DNA of 64,000 bases from an uncultured Salinimicrobium sp. (GCA_946887075.1 CAMPKA010000016.1:4485-68484), one strand, 5' to 3'; numbered from the stretch's first letter, positions 25,614 through 34,837 are shown. The notes: generated by a model not told the origin, from the letters alone. Translations and numbers: made by a program.

Positions 25614-26420
25614 TCAGTGCAGGACCAGGAGGGGGAGCTGGTTCATCATTGGGATCTGAAAGGTCTTGTTCTTATGCAGAAACTGCTGGCACAGCCTTAG
25701 GTTCCGCGCCGCAAGCACGATGAGATCAATATTTCGCTGATCGAATACGAGGCCATTGAGATCCTGCCCATCCGGATTATCCCAGGTCAGCGACACCGGT
25801 ACTTTTGGTGAAAAATAGTCCTTAAGCATATTCCTGTTGAGCAATTGCTCCGGAGTTGGTTCGGAAGAATTGTCGAACAGTTCCAGAATGTTGACACTTG
25901 TCCGGGAGAGTGAACTCAGGCTGTTGAGCAAGTGGAGGAGTCTGCTGTCAAATCTGACCTTATAGTCGGTAGGAAACAGGAGTTCCTTATATTCCCTGTA
26001 AACGGCCTTTTCGGAAATTGCCAGTACAGGACATTTTACCTTCATCATGACGTCAGAGGTGTTTTTCCCAATGATTCCCCAGCTGCTGTTGGTCTGCCCC
26101 TTGGTGCCCATCAGAATGAGGTCGATGTTTTTTTCCTGGACCTTATCCCGGACAGCCTGAATCAGGAAATCGGCTTTAAAGCAGGCATGAAAATGATGAT
26201 CTGGATTCTTCCTAACCGTATGAAGCCACTCAAGTAGCCCTTCAAATTTTTTCTGCACTTCGGGGGAAGCCGCCAGATAGGAGGTCTGCAGTCTTCCGGA
26301 AGGGGCTTCTATGACGTGAAGCAAGTAGAAGTTGCACCGGGTATTCTTGAAGAATTCCATCGCATATACAGCAGCGTTCCTGGCATTCTCAGAAAAATCA
26401 GTTGGCAAGAGGACATTCAT
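25614..26420 (-). CDS. Tandem universal stress protein
   Basis: Cytoplasmic protein of two UspA domains, 268 residues from the ATG at 26420 (MNVLLPTDFSENARNAAVYA); earlier in-frame ATGs at 26423 and 26480 are possible but add no family sequence. The first domain has the nucleotide-loop pattern MGTKGQTNSSWGIIGK, with Lys where Ser or Thr is usual. The second domain (from about residue 145) is divergent and has no clear nucleotide loop. It lies between the REC-CRP regulator and the membrane protein on the same strand. Its role is unknown; homologues help survival in low oxygen or other stress. Confidence 0.88.
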   Translation of the reverse strand: MNVLLPTDFSENARNAAVYAMEFFKNTRCNFYLLHVIEAPSGRLQTSYLAASPEVQKKFEGLLEWLHTVRKNPDHHFHACFKADFLIQAVRDKVQEKNIDLILMGTKGQTNSSWGIIGKNTSDVMMKVKCPVLAISEKAVYREYKELLFPTDYKVRFDSRLLHLLNSLSSLSRTSVNILELFDNSSEPTPEQLLNRNMLKDYFSPKVPVSLTWDNPDGQDLNGLVFDQRNIDLIVLAARNLRLCQQFLHKNKTFQIPMMNQLPLLVLH

Positions 26421-26503
26421 CATCACGGATTCATTTGTCCTGCAAATCTCGGGTAAGAGCTTTCCGGAAAAAATGATCAAAATCAGAAAATGCGCTTTTG
26501 GGA

Positions 26504-27547
26504 TCAGGCAATCCGCTTCAGTGCCTCGATATCCAGCAATTTGATGTTGCGTCCCTCAATCTCGATAAGCCCTTCCTTTTTAAATTCTGAAAGGGTACGG
26601 ATCAGGGTTTCCGGGGCCATTCCAGCAACACTTGCCAGGTCACTTCTCGAAATCCGGATACTCTGGGTGGGAAAGCGCCGGATCTTCTGGGAAAAGAGCA
26701 GAATGGTCTTAGCGGTCTTTTTACGTACGGAGCCATAGGCCATCTCCAGGAGCTGTTCCTTGATTCCCGCAATGCTGTCCCCCATGATGTCGATGAGTTC
26801 CAGGGCAACCTGGCTGTTTTTTACCAGGATCTCCCTTAACTCCTCTTTGGAAATGGCATAGATGCGGGTGTCTTCCATGGCTGTGGCATATTCCTCGTAT
26901 GCCTGGGGGCGATGAAAGGAAACGTTGCCAAAGAAATCCCCTTGTTTGTACAGAGAAGTGATAAGTTCTTTCCCGTAGTCATCGATACGATGCGTCTTGA
27001 CCACGCCTCTGTCAACCAGAAAGAAATAATTTCCCTGCCTTCCCTGCTCATAAATGGTCTCTCCGGTTTTGAAGGTGCGAGCGTCATGTTTTCTGACCTC
27101 CTCCTTCAATGCCTCCACGCTTTCGATCTGGCCCTCCGGCTCCATTAAAGGCTTCGGCTCCTTTCGGCTCTGTAAGATAGACACCTTGGCGAGTCTGCTT
27201 TCAATGGCTCCGATAAGTTCTTCTTCCTCGAAGGGTTTGGTCAGGTAATCATCCGCCCCCAGGTCCATACCTCTCCTGATGTCCTTGTGCTCGGTCTTGG
27301 CGGAAAGAAAGATAAAGGGGATCTGGGCTGTTGCTTGATGCTTCCCCAGGGTCTGAAGCACGGAATACCCGTCCATTTCCGGCATCATGATGTCACAGAC
27401 CACAATATCTGGAAGGTCCTTTTGGGCAGCTTCTACCCCGCTGCGGCCATTGGCAGCGGTGATCACTTCATATCCGGCCAATTCCAGCAATTCTGCTGTG
27501 TTTTCTCTGACTACTGTGTCGTCTTCTATAAAGAGTACCTTCTTCAT
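26504..27547 (-). CDS. Response regulator with receiver and CRP/FNR DNA-binding output
   Basis: Transcription factor of 347 residues. Residues 1-120 are a complete receiver: acidic pair Asp9/Asp10, phospho-acceptor Asp52 in VVCDIMMPEMDG, Ser82 and Lys104 in LTKPF. Residues about 155-265 form a cyclic-nucleotide-binding beta barrel (FKTGETIYEQGRQGNYFFLV), and 270-347 a winged helix of CRP/FNR type. The recognition helix reads APETLIRTLSEF; Glu313 and Arg317 match the DNA-contacting pair of FNR, while Ile316 replaces Ser. No N-terminal Cys cluster for an iron-sulfur sensor is present. The gene is 9 nt after the kinase gene, its obvious partner. The nirK palindrome is a candidate target. Confidence 0.92.
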   Translation of the reverse strand: MKKVLFIEDDTVVRENTAELLELAGYEVITAANGRSGVEAAQKDLPDIVVCDIMMPEMDGYSVLQTLGKHQATAQIPFIFLSAKTEHKDIRRGMDLGADDYLTKPFEEEELIGAIESRLAKVSILQSRKEPKPLMEPEGQIESVEALKEEVRKHDARTFKTGETIYEQGRQGNYFFLVDRGVVKTHRIDDYGKELITSLYKQGDFFGNVSFHRPQAYEEYATAMEDTRIYAISKEELREILVKNSQVALELIDIMGDSIAGIKEQLLEMAYGSVRKKTAKTILLFSQKIRRFPTQSIRISRSDLASVAGMAPETLIRTLSEFKKEGLIEIEGRNIKLLDIEALKRIA

Positions 27548-27556
27548 AAGTATTTT

Positions 27557-28798
27557 TTAACGTCTGTCCATGGGCACCTCCACAGTGAAGGTGGTTCCCT
27601 GATTTTCCTGGCTTTCAAATGCAATACTGCCCCCCAGATTTTCCAAATGGACCTTAGCGATGTTCAGCCCAATACCTGTGCCCTGAGTAAGCAGCGCGTT
27701 TTCTGCCCTGAAATACCGCTCGAAAATGTGCTTCTGATCCTTTTGCGGGATTCCCATCCCCTGATCCTTTACAGTAAAGGCTATTTTCTCCCCAGTGACC
27801 TGGATATCAAAAGTGATCAGGCTATCTTCAGGGGAATACTTTATCGCATTGCTCAGAAGATTGGAAAGTACCAGCTCGAGAATTTTTTCATCCTGGTGTA
27901 ACATGATGCCTTCCGTATTCTCAGGATACCGGATGTTCTGTCCGCTCTTCAGCGTCACATTGGCATTATAAATCACCTCATTGATCAGTTTGGACAGGCT
28001 GAAGGTAGAAAATTTGTACCTGACCTTTCCGCTTTCCAGACGCTCGATGGAAAGAAAATCATTGAGAATGTTGTCCAGGTAGTGCACCTTGCTCTTGATC
28101 GTGTTCAGGTGTTTCTCCCGTTTTTCTTGTTGTTCCTCCAGCTTGTATTTGCCGGCAAGGACCACTGAGGTCAGGATCCCGCTCAGGGGCGTCTTGAATT
28201 CATGGGATACCAGGGAAAGGAATTTGGTCTTAAGATCACTGAGTTCCTTCTCCTTCTGAAGTGCCGCCTTGATTCGGTTTTCCGCTTCCTTACGCCTTTT
28301 GATCTCCATCTCGAGGCTCCGGTTGAGCTTCTGAAGTTTTTGAACGCTTTCTTCCAGTTCCTTTGTCCGCTGCCGGATTTTATCCTCAAGTTCGTTATTG
28401 AGCTCCGTGATCTGGCGCTGGGCCTCCTTCCTGACGGAGATATCGATTACCAGGGACATCACGTATCTTTCTCCCCCGATTGAGAAGGGGTTTAGTCCAG
28501 CTTCAACCGGGAATTCCTTTCCGTCCTTTTTGATCCCATAGAGGTCCCGGCCATGCCCCATCTGCCGCTTTTCACTCTCATGCATAAAATTTTCAAAATG
28601 ATGGGTGTGGGATTTTCTGTACTGCTGCGGGAGTAAGACGTTCAGCGGTTTACCGACTAGTTCGCCCTTGGCATAACCGAACATGCTGTCTGCTGCAAGA
28701 TTGCTGCTGACAATCTTCTGGTTGGCATCTACTACGATAATCCCCTCTGAGGCAGCCTCAAAGAGAACATTGAACACATTCTCATCCTTTTCAAACAT
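27557..28798 (-). CDS. PAS sensor histidine kinase, FixL-like
   Basis: Soluble kinase of 413 residues with no membrane helix. A PAS domain (about 8-130) is followed by a long coiled coil (about 130-185), the HisKA domain with phospho-acceptor His199 in SHEFKTPLSG, and the ATPase with N box NLLSNAIKYSPE, DQGMGIP, FERYFR and GTGIGLNIAK. The PAS domain resembles the heme PAS of FixL: YRKSHTHHFENFM lines up with the FixL heme helix so that His64 matches B. japonicum His200, and Arg84 in GHGRDL matches distal Arg220. FixL Arg206 is Asn70 here. Heme binding is plausible, but related non-heme PAS domains share parts of this pattern. First gene of a four-gene operon. Confidence 0.93.
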   Translation of the reverse strand: MFEKDENVFNVLFEAASEGIIVVDANQKIVSSNLAADSMFGYAKGELVGKPLNVLLPQQYRKSHTHHFENFMHESEKRQMGHGRDLYGIKKDGKEFPVEAGLNPFSIGGERYVMSLVIDISVRKEAQRQITELNNELEDKIRQRTKELEESVQKLQKLNRSLEMEIKRRKEAENRIKAALQKEKELSDLKTKFLSLVSHEFKTPLSGILTSVVLAGKYKLEEQQEKREKHLNTIKSKVHYLDNILNDFLSIERLESGKVRYKFSTFSLSKLINEVIYNANVTLKSGQNIRYPENTEGIMLHQDEKILELVLSNLLSNAIKYSPEDSLITFDIQVTGEKIAFTVKDQGMGIPQKDQKHIFERYFRAENALLTQGTGIGLNIAKVHLENLGGSIAFESQENQGTTFTVEVPMDRR

Positions 28799-28853
28799 AG
28801 AAGGTGGTTTGGGTACCGGAGTGGGGTCGAAACCCCGTGGTCCGCGGATTTTC

Positions 28854-28861
28854 CAAAGTTA
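28854..28861 (-). promoter_or_regulatory. -7 element upstream of the kinase operon
   Basis: The minus strand reads TAACTTTG, fitting TAnnTTTG, 55 nt before the kinase ATG. No TTG is found at the normal distance, so activation by another factor or a false match is possible. A small GGGGT/ACCCC hairpin lies in the leader (about 28822-28836). Confidence 0.4.
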
Positions 28862-28904
28862 GAAAAAAGACCCAACTTCTGGAACTGCGGCCTGGGCCAA
28901 TAGA

Positions 28905-28937
28905 AAAGGATCTGGCCAACATGTCACCAGATCCTTT
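28905..28937 (-). terminator. Terminator after the small membrane protein gene
   Basis: AAAGGATCTGG (28905-28915) pairs perfectly with CCAGATCCTTT (28927-28937) around an 11-nt loop; on the minus strand the T-rich TTTTCTATT follows. It lies 54 nt beyond the stop of the gene at 28992-29204 and supports that gene. Confidence 0.75.
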
Positions 28938-28991
28938 CGCGTACCGCATCAGCACTTCATTCCATCAATTCTACGTTGCGGTTACGCGGGT

Positions 28992-29204
28992 TCAATTGCC
29001 TTCTTCTTCTGCTGAGGACACGAAATCCTTGTCCGCGGGAAGCAATCTGTTGGCAAGTCGGGTAACCGTCATAGCTATGAGAACGGCGGTAATGACAAAC
29101 AACAGGAATTTAGCCATAAGGCTATTCTCAAGAACATCGCTATAGAAAGTGAGAATTATCTCAATTGCCAAAAAGGCCAGTTGAAAACTTGCTTTTAACA
29201 CCAT
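28992..29204 (-). CDS. Small membrane protein, 70 residues
   Basis: No family recognised. Two hydrophobic segments (about residues 5-22, FQLAFLAIEIILTF, and 31-50, AKFLLFVITAVLIAMTV) are followed by a charged tail ending in SSAEEEGN, so it is probably a two-helix inner-membrane protein. It lies 122 nt downstream of a universal stress protein gene on the same strand and ahead of a strong terminator, which suggests a two-gene transcript. Its small size keeps confidence moderate. Confidence 0.5.
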   Translation of the reverse strand: MVLKASFQLAFLAIEIILTFYSDVLENSLMAKFLLFVITAVLIAMTVTRLANRLLPADKDFVSSAEEEGN

Positions 29205-29326
29205 AACCGCTTCTGAATGTGCGATAAAGATACACCACAGAATGATGGTTTTCAGCGCCTGACAAAGGTTTCACCTAAATTTAACGCCTGTCATTTCAAA
29301 GGTTAATAACTTTAGGTTAAGATTTC

Positions 29327-30169
29327 CTAAACCTCCTTCTCCATCCTGAAAGTGATTATCGGCGTGGTGGAGTGATTGACCAGATCTTCACTGATACTGC
29401 CGTTGAGAAAATGGGCGAGTCCCCTCCTTCCATGCGTAGCCACCCCGATGACATCCGCGTGGTGGGATTTCGCGAAGTGCAGAATGCCTTCCTCAACGGA
29501 GTTATCATTATAGACGTGGAATTCATAATTGGTGAAATCCAGCCCTTCCACGTATTTTTCAAGGAATTCATCCACCTGCCTTGAGGTGATGAATTCATGG
29601 GCAGTATTGATGTACAACAGGTGTAGTCTGGCATCTTCAAGACGTGCGAAGTCGATCACCTTTTGCAGCGTTTTCCGGTTGTGAGAATCAAGGTTTGTAG
29701 CAAATACGATGTTCTTGATCTGGAAGTTCTCATGTTCCTTTTTGATGACCAGAACAGGTATCTCTGAGGTGCGCACCACCTTTTCCGTATTGGACCCTAC
29801 AAACATCTCTCTGAATCCAGTCGCCCCTTTGGAACCCATTACGATAAAATCGCAGCCATGTTTCCTGCTGGTTTCCATGATCCCGTCGAAGGCCCTGTGA
29901 AAATCGACCGTATCAAAGACCTCTATCCCGTTCAGGTATGGTCTGGAAGTGATTTCCGAAAACCTTTTTTTGGCGAGTTTCATAAAATAGATCGCTTCCG
30001 GAAGATCATTGCTGCGGGTTTCCCCGACGGGATTGACCATGTCGACCGGCAGCTCGATCATATGTAAGAGGTAGATCTGTGCGTCGTGTTTCCGGGCGAG
30101 CTGAGCCGCCACTTTTAGCGCATTTTCAGCCTCGGTGGAGAAATCTGTGGGCACGAGTATTTTTTTCAT
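29327..30169 (-). CDS. Tandem universal stress protein (second copy)
   Basis: Two-domain UspA protein, 280 residues, start MKKILVPTDFSTEAENALKV. The first domain has the full nucleotide loop GSKGATGFREMFVGS (G-2x-G-9x-G-S). The second ends ATHGRRGLAHFLNGS with the first Gly replaced by Ala. It is a clear relative of the 25.6-kb protein and lies just outside the kinase operon, so the redox block is bracketed by two universal stress proteins. Its function is inferred only from the family. Confidence 0.92.
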   Translation of the reverse strand: MKKILVPTDFSTEAENALKVAAQLARKHDAQIYLLHMIELPVDMVNPVGETRSNDLPEAIYFMKLAKKRFSEITSRPYLNGIEVFDTVDFHRAFDGIMETSRKHGCDFIVMGSKGATGFREMFVGSNTEKVVRTSEIPVLVIKKEHENFQIKNIVFATNLDSHNRKTLQKVIDFARLEDARLHLLYINTAHEFITSRQVDEFLEKYVEGLDFTNYEFHVYNDNSVEEGILHFAKSHHADVIGVATHGRRGLAHFLNGSISEDLVNHSTTPIITFRMEKEV

Positions 30170-30233
30170 AAAAGGTTTTGGTTTTTAACTGGTTCCGGAA
30201 CTAAAATTACAAATATTTTTTCGTCGGGAAACT

Positions 30234-30266
30234 TGTTTTCGTTGTACAAAAAGTTTATTATATTTG
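30234..30266 (+). promoter_or_regulatory. Promoter of rimP-nusA-infB
   Basis: TATATTTG at 30259-30266 fits the -7 consensus; a TTG lies 22 nt upstream (30234-30236), slightly too far, and another is too near. The resulting leader of about 60 nt contains the hairpin at 30293-30318. Confidence 0.55.
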
Positions 30267-30292
30267 CACCGTTGAATAGAGAAATGAACAAC

Positions 30293-30318
30293 GAGGGGAC
30301 AGAAAGTCCCCTCTTTTT
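30293..30318 (+). promoter_or_regulatory. Terminator-like leader hairpin before rimP
   Basis: GAGGGGAC (30293-30300) and GTCCCCTC (30306-30313) form a perfect 8-bp stem with loop AGAAA, followed by five T: a textbook intrinsic terminator. It lies after the promoter and 17 nt before the rimP ATG, so it would stop most transcripts unless antiterminated. The operon encodes NusA, a pausing and termination factor, so attenuation with feedback is likely. No competing antiterminator stem was identified by eye. Confidence 0.7.
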
Positions 30319-30334
30319 ATAGCTGGAGCCGGCA

Positions 30335-30799
30335 ATGTTAAGAGAGCGCGTAGAAAATTTACTGCGAGAGGCGTTTGAAGAAAATAATTCTTTATTTTTA
30401 GTAGAGCTGAATATCAGCCCGTCAAACCAGATATCAGTGGTCATTGACGGGGATAAGGGGGTGACGGTAAACGACTGCATCGCCATCAGCCGGAAGATCG
30501 AACACAATCTCGACAGGGACACCGAGGATTTTTCACTTGATGTCGCCTCTGCAGGAGTTTCTTCTCCTCTTGAGCTGCCACGACAGTTTCGGAAAAACGT
30601 TGGCAGGAAACTTGCCGTCAAGACCAAAGATGGTAAAACATTAGAGGGAGACTTGGTTCGTTTCGAAGACAACATCCTGACCCTGAAATGGAAGGCGAGG
30701 GAACCCAAACCTGTCGGGAAGGGAAAAACAACTGTGGTAAAGGAAGCTGTGATACCTTTGGAAGAGGTAGGAGAGGCCAAAGTGATGATAACATTTTAA
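30335..30799 (+). CDS. rimP: Ribosome maturation factor RimP
   Basis: Cytoplasmic factor needed for assembly of the 30S subunit. The 154 residues fit the family. FLVELNISPSNQISVVIDGDKGVTV without its first residues, DDCIA-like VNDCIAISRKIEHNLD, and FSLDVASAGVSSPLELPRQFRKNVGRKL are conserved. The C-terminal SH3-like part covers the last 65 residues. First gene of the conserved rimP-nusA-infB cluster, 11 nt from nusA. Confidence 0.96.
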   Translation: MLRERVENLLREAFEENNSLFLVELNISPSNQISVVIDGDKGVTVNDCIAISRKIEHNLDRDTEDFSLDVASAGVSSPLELPRQFRKNVGRKLAVKTKDGKTLEGDLVRFEDNILTLKWKAREPKPVGKGKTTVVKEAVIPLEEVGEAKVMITF

Positions 30800-30810
30800 C
30801 AGACATAGAT

Positions 30811-32052
30811 ATGGAAAATATCGCGTTGATAGAATCATTTTCGGAATTTAAGGACGACAAGTCGATTGACAAACCGACTTTGATGGCGATTCTTGAAGAT
30901 GTATTGAGGAATGCCCTTAAGAAGAAATACGGGGAAGATGATAATTTTGACATCATCGTCAACCCGGACAAGGGAGACCTTGAGATCTGGAGGAACCGGG
31001 TTGTGGTTGCTGACGGGGAAGTAGAAGATCCGAACCAGGAGATATCCTTAACAGAGGCAAGGAAAATTGAACCTGACTTTGAAGTCGGGGAGGATGTCTC
31101 TGAAGAAGTGAAACTGATTGATTTGGGCCGTCGGTCAATTCTGTCATTGCGTCAGAACCTGATTTCCAAGGTCCACGAACATGATAACACGAATATCTAT
31201 AAACACTTCAAGGAACTAGAGGGAGAAATCTATACGGCTGAGGTGCACCATATCCGTCACCGGGCCATTATTCTTCTTGACGATGAAGGTAACGAGATCA
31301 TTCTGCCCAAGGACCGCCAGATCCCAAGCGATTTTTTCAGGAAGGGCGAGAATGTGAGAGGAATTATCGAAAGCGTGGAGCTCAAGGGGAACAAACCGGC
31401 TATTATCATGTCCCGTACTTCTCCATTATTCCTGGAGAAGCTGTTTGAACAGGAGATTCCGGAGGTATTTGACGGCCTGATTACCGTGAAGAAAGTGGTG
31501 AGGATCCCCGGAGAAAAAGCCAAGGTAGCTGTTGATTCCTATGATGACAGGATAGATCCGGTTGGCGCTTGTGTCGGAATGAAAGGCTCCAGGATCCATA
31601 GTATCGTAAGAGAGCTCGGGAACGAGAACATCGATGTGATCAATTTCACCAATAATACGCAACTCCTGATTACCCGGGCACTGAGCCCGGCGAAGATCAC
31701 CTCGCTTAAGATAGACGAGGAGACCAAGCGGGCTGAAGTGATGCTTAAGCCAGAGGAAGTATCCAAGGCCATCGGCCGTGGAGGGCATAACATCCGTCTT
31801 GCGGGTCAATTGACGGGATACGAGATCGATGTCTTCAGAGAGGGAGTCGAGGAAGATGTGGAACTCAGAGAATTTGCTGACGAGATTGAGGACTGGGTAA
31901 TTGAGGAATTCGCCAAGATCGGATTGGATACGGCAAAAAGTATCCTGGAGCAGGATGTAGATGACCTGGTGAAAAGAACAGATCTTGAGGAAGAGACGAT
32001 TCGGGAGGTGATGAAGATCCTCAGGGAGGAATTCGAAGAGGAGAATAAGTAA
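30811..32052 (+). CDS. nusA: Transcription termination/antitermination factor NusA
   Basis: RNA polymerase-associated factor controlling pausing, termination and antitermination. The start at 30811 (MENIALIESFSEFKDDKSID) gives 413 residues, whereas an upstream in-frame ATG at 30688 lies inside rimP. Order: N-terminal polymerase-binding domain (1-125), S1 domain (about 130-200), KH1 and KH2 (about 225-345; DDRIDPVGACVGMKGSRI and VSKAIGRGGHNIRLA). A short acidic tail replaces the longer acidic repeats of E. coli NusA, as usual outside proteobacteria. Confidence 0.97.
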   Translation: MENIALIESFSEFKDDKSIDKPTLMAILEDVLRNALKKKYGEDDNFDIIVNPDKGDLEIWRNRVVVADGEVEDPNQEISLTEARKIEPDFEVGEDVSEEVKLIDLGRRSILSLRQNLISKVHEHDNTNIYKHFKELEGEIYTAEVHHIRHRAIILLDDEGNEIILPKDRQIPSDFFRKGENVRGIIESVELKGNKPAIIMSRTSPLFLEKLFEQEIPEVFDGLITVKKVVRIPGEKAKVAVDSYDDRIDPVGACVGMKGSRIHSIVRELGNENIDVINFTNNTQLLITRALSPAKITSLKIDEETKRAEVMLKPEEVSKAIGRGGHNIRLAGQLTGYEIDVFREGVEEDVELREFADEIEDWVIEEFAKIGLDTAKSILEQDVDDLVKRTDLEEETIREVMKILREEFEEENK

Positions 32053-32079
32053 GAATAGAGAGTAATTTAGAGGCAATTT

Positions 32080-34767
32080 ATGGCTGAAGCAAAAACAATG
32101 CGACTAAACAAGGTATTGCGCGAATTCAACATTTCGCTGGACCGTGCTGTGGAATATCTGAGTTCACAGGGCCACGAAATAGAAGCACGCCCTACCACCA
32201 AAATATCGGGGGAGATCTATCAGGTCCTTTCGGATGAGTTTCAGACGGACAAGAGCAAGAAGGTAGAGGCCAAGGAAGTGGGCGAAGAAAAGCGCAAGGA
32301 GAAGGAGAGCCTGAGACTGGAAAGGGAAAAGGAACTCGAGGAAAAGCGCAAACAGGAGGACCGCCAGGAGGTGATCCGGGCCAAGTCCAATCTCGAGGGC
32401 CCGAAGCAGGTGGGAAAAATAGACCTGGACAAGCCAAAAGCCTCACGAGAGGAAAAAACAGAAGAACCCAAAGCAGAGGAGCCCAAAGTGCCTGAACAGC
32501 CACAGGCCGAGACTCCGAAAGCCGAGGAGAAGGCTCCTGAGCCAAAAGAACAAGCTCCTGCCGAGCCCAAAGCAGAAGAACCTGCTCCCGGGAAAACCGT
32601 GGAGCAAGCCCCTAAGGAAGGGGAATCCTCGACCATGGAGACCAAATATCAGAAGCTCAGTGGACCCAACTTCACCGGGGAAAAGATCGATCTGTCCCAG
32701 TTCAAAAAACCGGAAAAGAAAAAAGAGGATAAGCGAGCAGAGGACGATAAGGATAAACGCAAGAAACGCCGCCGCAGAATCAGCAAAGATGTGAAAGGGG
32801 CCGGGGCAAACGGTGGAGCCGGAAAGGCACGGGGCAAACGATCAAGACCTGTCGCCAAGGAAGAACCCAGCGAGGAAGAAGTACAGAAGCAAGTCCGGGA
32901 GACCCTGGAGAAACTACAGGGAAAATCGGGTAAAGGCCGTGGTGCCAAGTACAGAAGAAGCAAGAGAGATACCCATCGCCAGCGAACAGAGGAAGCCCAG
33001 CTCGAAGAGAGCAATAAGGTGCTCAAGGTGACAGAGTTCGTCACTGTCAGTGAGGTCGCCAGTATGATGGATGTCCCTGTGACAAAGATTATCTCTGCCT
33101 GTATGTCACTGGGAATGATGGTTACGATGAACCAACGTCTCGACGCAGAGACCCTCTCCATTGTGGCGGATGAGTTCGGCTATGAAGTTGAATTCGTGAC
33201 TGCAGATATAGAGGAATCCACAGAACCTGTGGCAGAGAATCCTGAAGATCTTAAACCCAGGGCGCCGATAGTTACTGTAATGGGTCACGTCGATCACGGG
33301 AAAACCTCCCTGCTGGACTACATCCGGAAGGAAAATGTCATTGCCGGGGAAAGCGGAGGAATCACCCAGCACATCGGCGCATATGGGGTGGAACTAGAGA
33401 ACGGGCAAAAGATTACTTTCTTGGACACCCCGGGTCACGAAGCCTTTACGGCGATGCGGGCAAGGGGAGCGCAGGTGACGGATCTCGCGATCATCGTCAT
33501 CGCGGCAGATGATGACGTTATGCCTCAGACGAAGGAGGCGATTTCTCATGCCCAGGCGGCTGGTGTCCCAATTGTGTTTGCTATTAATAAATCTGATCTT
33601 CCGACTGCCAATCCTGAGAAGATCAAGGAGAAGCTGGCGGGAATGAATCTCCTCGTCGAGGACTGGGGTGGAAAGATCCAATCCCAGGATATCTCGGCAA
33701 AAACCGGGATGGGGGTAAAGGAACTGCTTGAAAAGGTGCTGCTTGAAGCAGAAATACTCGAGCTGAAATCCAACCCGGATAAGGTGGCCACCGGAACAGT
33801 AGTTGAAGCTTATCTGGACAAGGGACGAGGATATGTCTCTACCATTCTTGTACAGTCAGGAACCCTGAGCATAGGAGATTACGTACTGGCTGGTCGCCAC
33901 AGCGGAAAGGTCAAGGCGATGCAGGATGAGCGCGGGAAAGATGTGAAGCAGGCTGGTCCTGCCACCCCGGTTTCCATACTTGGACTTGATGGAGCTCCAC
34001 AGGCTGGAGACAAGTTCAAAGTCATGCTGGACGAAAGAGAAGCCAGGGATATCGCAGCGAAAAGAACGCAGCTGCAGCGGGAACAATCAGTCAGAACGCA
34101 GCGCCACATCACCCTTGATGAAATTGGTCGAAGGATTGCCCTGGGGGACTTTAAAGAACTCAACATTATCCTTAAAGGGGATGTGGATGGTTCGGTTGAG
34201 GCGCTTACAGACAGTTTTCAGAAACTCTCCACCGAGGAGATACAGGTCAATATCATTCATAAAGGAGTCGGGGCCATTACGGAAAGCGATGTGCTCCTGG
34301 CCTCTGCATCGGATGCCATCATCATCGGATTTAACGTCAGACCTGCAGGGAATGCCCGACAGGTGGCAGAAAAGGAGGAAATCGATATCAGAACCTACTC
34401 CATTATCTATGATGCTATCAATGACCTGAAGGATGCTATGGAAGGGATGCTTTCTCCAGTGATGAAGGAGGAAATCACAGGTAATGCTGAGATCCGGGAA
34501 ATCTTTAAGGTATCCAAGGTGGGTACTATTGCGGGATGTATGGTTACAGACGGTAAGATCTATAGAAATTCCCAAATCCGGCTTATCCGAGACGGGGTGG
34601 TTGTGTTTACCGGGGTTCTTGCTTCCCTCAAACGATTCAAGGATGATGTGAAGGAGGTTTCCAAAGGATATGACTGTGGTCTCCAGATCAAGAATTACAA
34701 CGACATCAAAGAAGGAGATGTGGTTGAGGCCTTCCAGGAAGTTGCGGTGAAGAAAAAGCTGAAGTAG
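32080..34767 (+). CDS. infB: Translation initiation factor IF-2
   Basis: GTPase that delivers initiator tRNA to the 30S subunit. 895 residues. N-terminal IF2N segment ([21 protein letters not shown]) then about 230 residues of low-complexity, highly charged Lys/Glu/Pro/Ala sequence, a second IF2N-like domain, and the G domain with [20 protein letters not shown] and NKSD. Domains II-IV follow, with [15 protein letters not shown] in domain III. The charged linker is typical of Bacteroidetes. Third gene of the cluster, ended by a perfect inverted-repeat terminator. Confidence 0.97.
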   Translation: MAEAKTMRLNKVLREFNISLDRAVEYLSSQGHEIEARPTTKISGEIYQVLSDEFQTDKSKKVEAKEVGEEKRKEKESLRLEREKELEEKRKQEDRQEVIRAKSNLEGPKQVGKIDLDKPKASREEKTEEPKAEEPKVPEQPQAETPKAEEKAPEPKEQAPAEPKAEEPAPGKTVEQAPKEGESSTMETKYQKLSGPNFTGEKIDLSQFKKPEKKKEDKRAEDDKDKRKKRRRRISKDVKGAGANGGAGKARGKRSRPVAKEEPSEEEVQKQVRETLEKLQGKSGKGRGAKYRRSKRDTHRQRTEEAQLEESNKVLKVTEFVTVSEVASMMDVPVTKIISACMSLGMMVTMNQRLDAETLSIVADEFGYEVEFVTADIEESTEPVAENPEDLKPRAPIVTVMGHVDHGKTSLLDYIRKENVIAGESGGITQHIGAYGVELENGQKITFLDTPGHEAFTAMRARGAQVTDLAIIVIAADDDVMPQTKEAISHAQAAGVPIVFAINKSDLPTANPEKIKEKLAGMNLLVEDWGGKIQSQDISAKTGMGVKELLEKVLLEAEILELKSNPDKVATGTVVEAYLDKGRGYVSTILVQSGTLSIGDYVLAGRHSGKVKAMQDERGKDVKQAGPATPVSILGLDGAPQAGDKFKVMLDEREARDIAAKRTQLQREQSVRTQRHITLDEIGRRIALGDFKELNIILKGDVDGSVEALTDSFQKLSTEEIQVNIIHKGVGAITESDVLLASASDAIIIGFNVRPAGNARQVAEKEEIDIRTYSIIYDAINDLKDAMEGMLSPVMKEEITGNAEIREIFKVSKVGTIAGCMVTDGKIYRNSQIRLIRDGVVVFTGVLASLKRFKDDVKEVSKGYDCGLQIKNYNDIKEGDVVEAFQEVAVKKKLK

Positions 34768-34783
34768 GTTTCGGAAGGAAAAC

Positions 34784-34821
34784 AACAAAAAGAGGGACGA
34801 ATTTTCGTCCCTCTTTTTGTT
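34784..34821. terminator. Bidirectional terminator between infB and the SPOR gene
   Basis: A perfect 18-nt inverted repeat (34784-34801 with 34804-34821) whose outer part is A5/T5 rich, so both strands read a GC stem followed by TTTTT. It serves the convergent infB and SPOR-protein genes. Confidence 0.9.
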
Positions 34822-34837
34822 ATATGTTTCTGCAGGC

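Noticed and set aside
29260..29335. Near-palindromes around 29280-29335 as a regulator site
   Set aside because: TGA-N8-TCA has the wrong spacing for a CRP/FNR site, and the AGGTT/AACCT pair overlaps the universal stress protein stop codon; neither is convincing.
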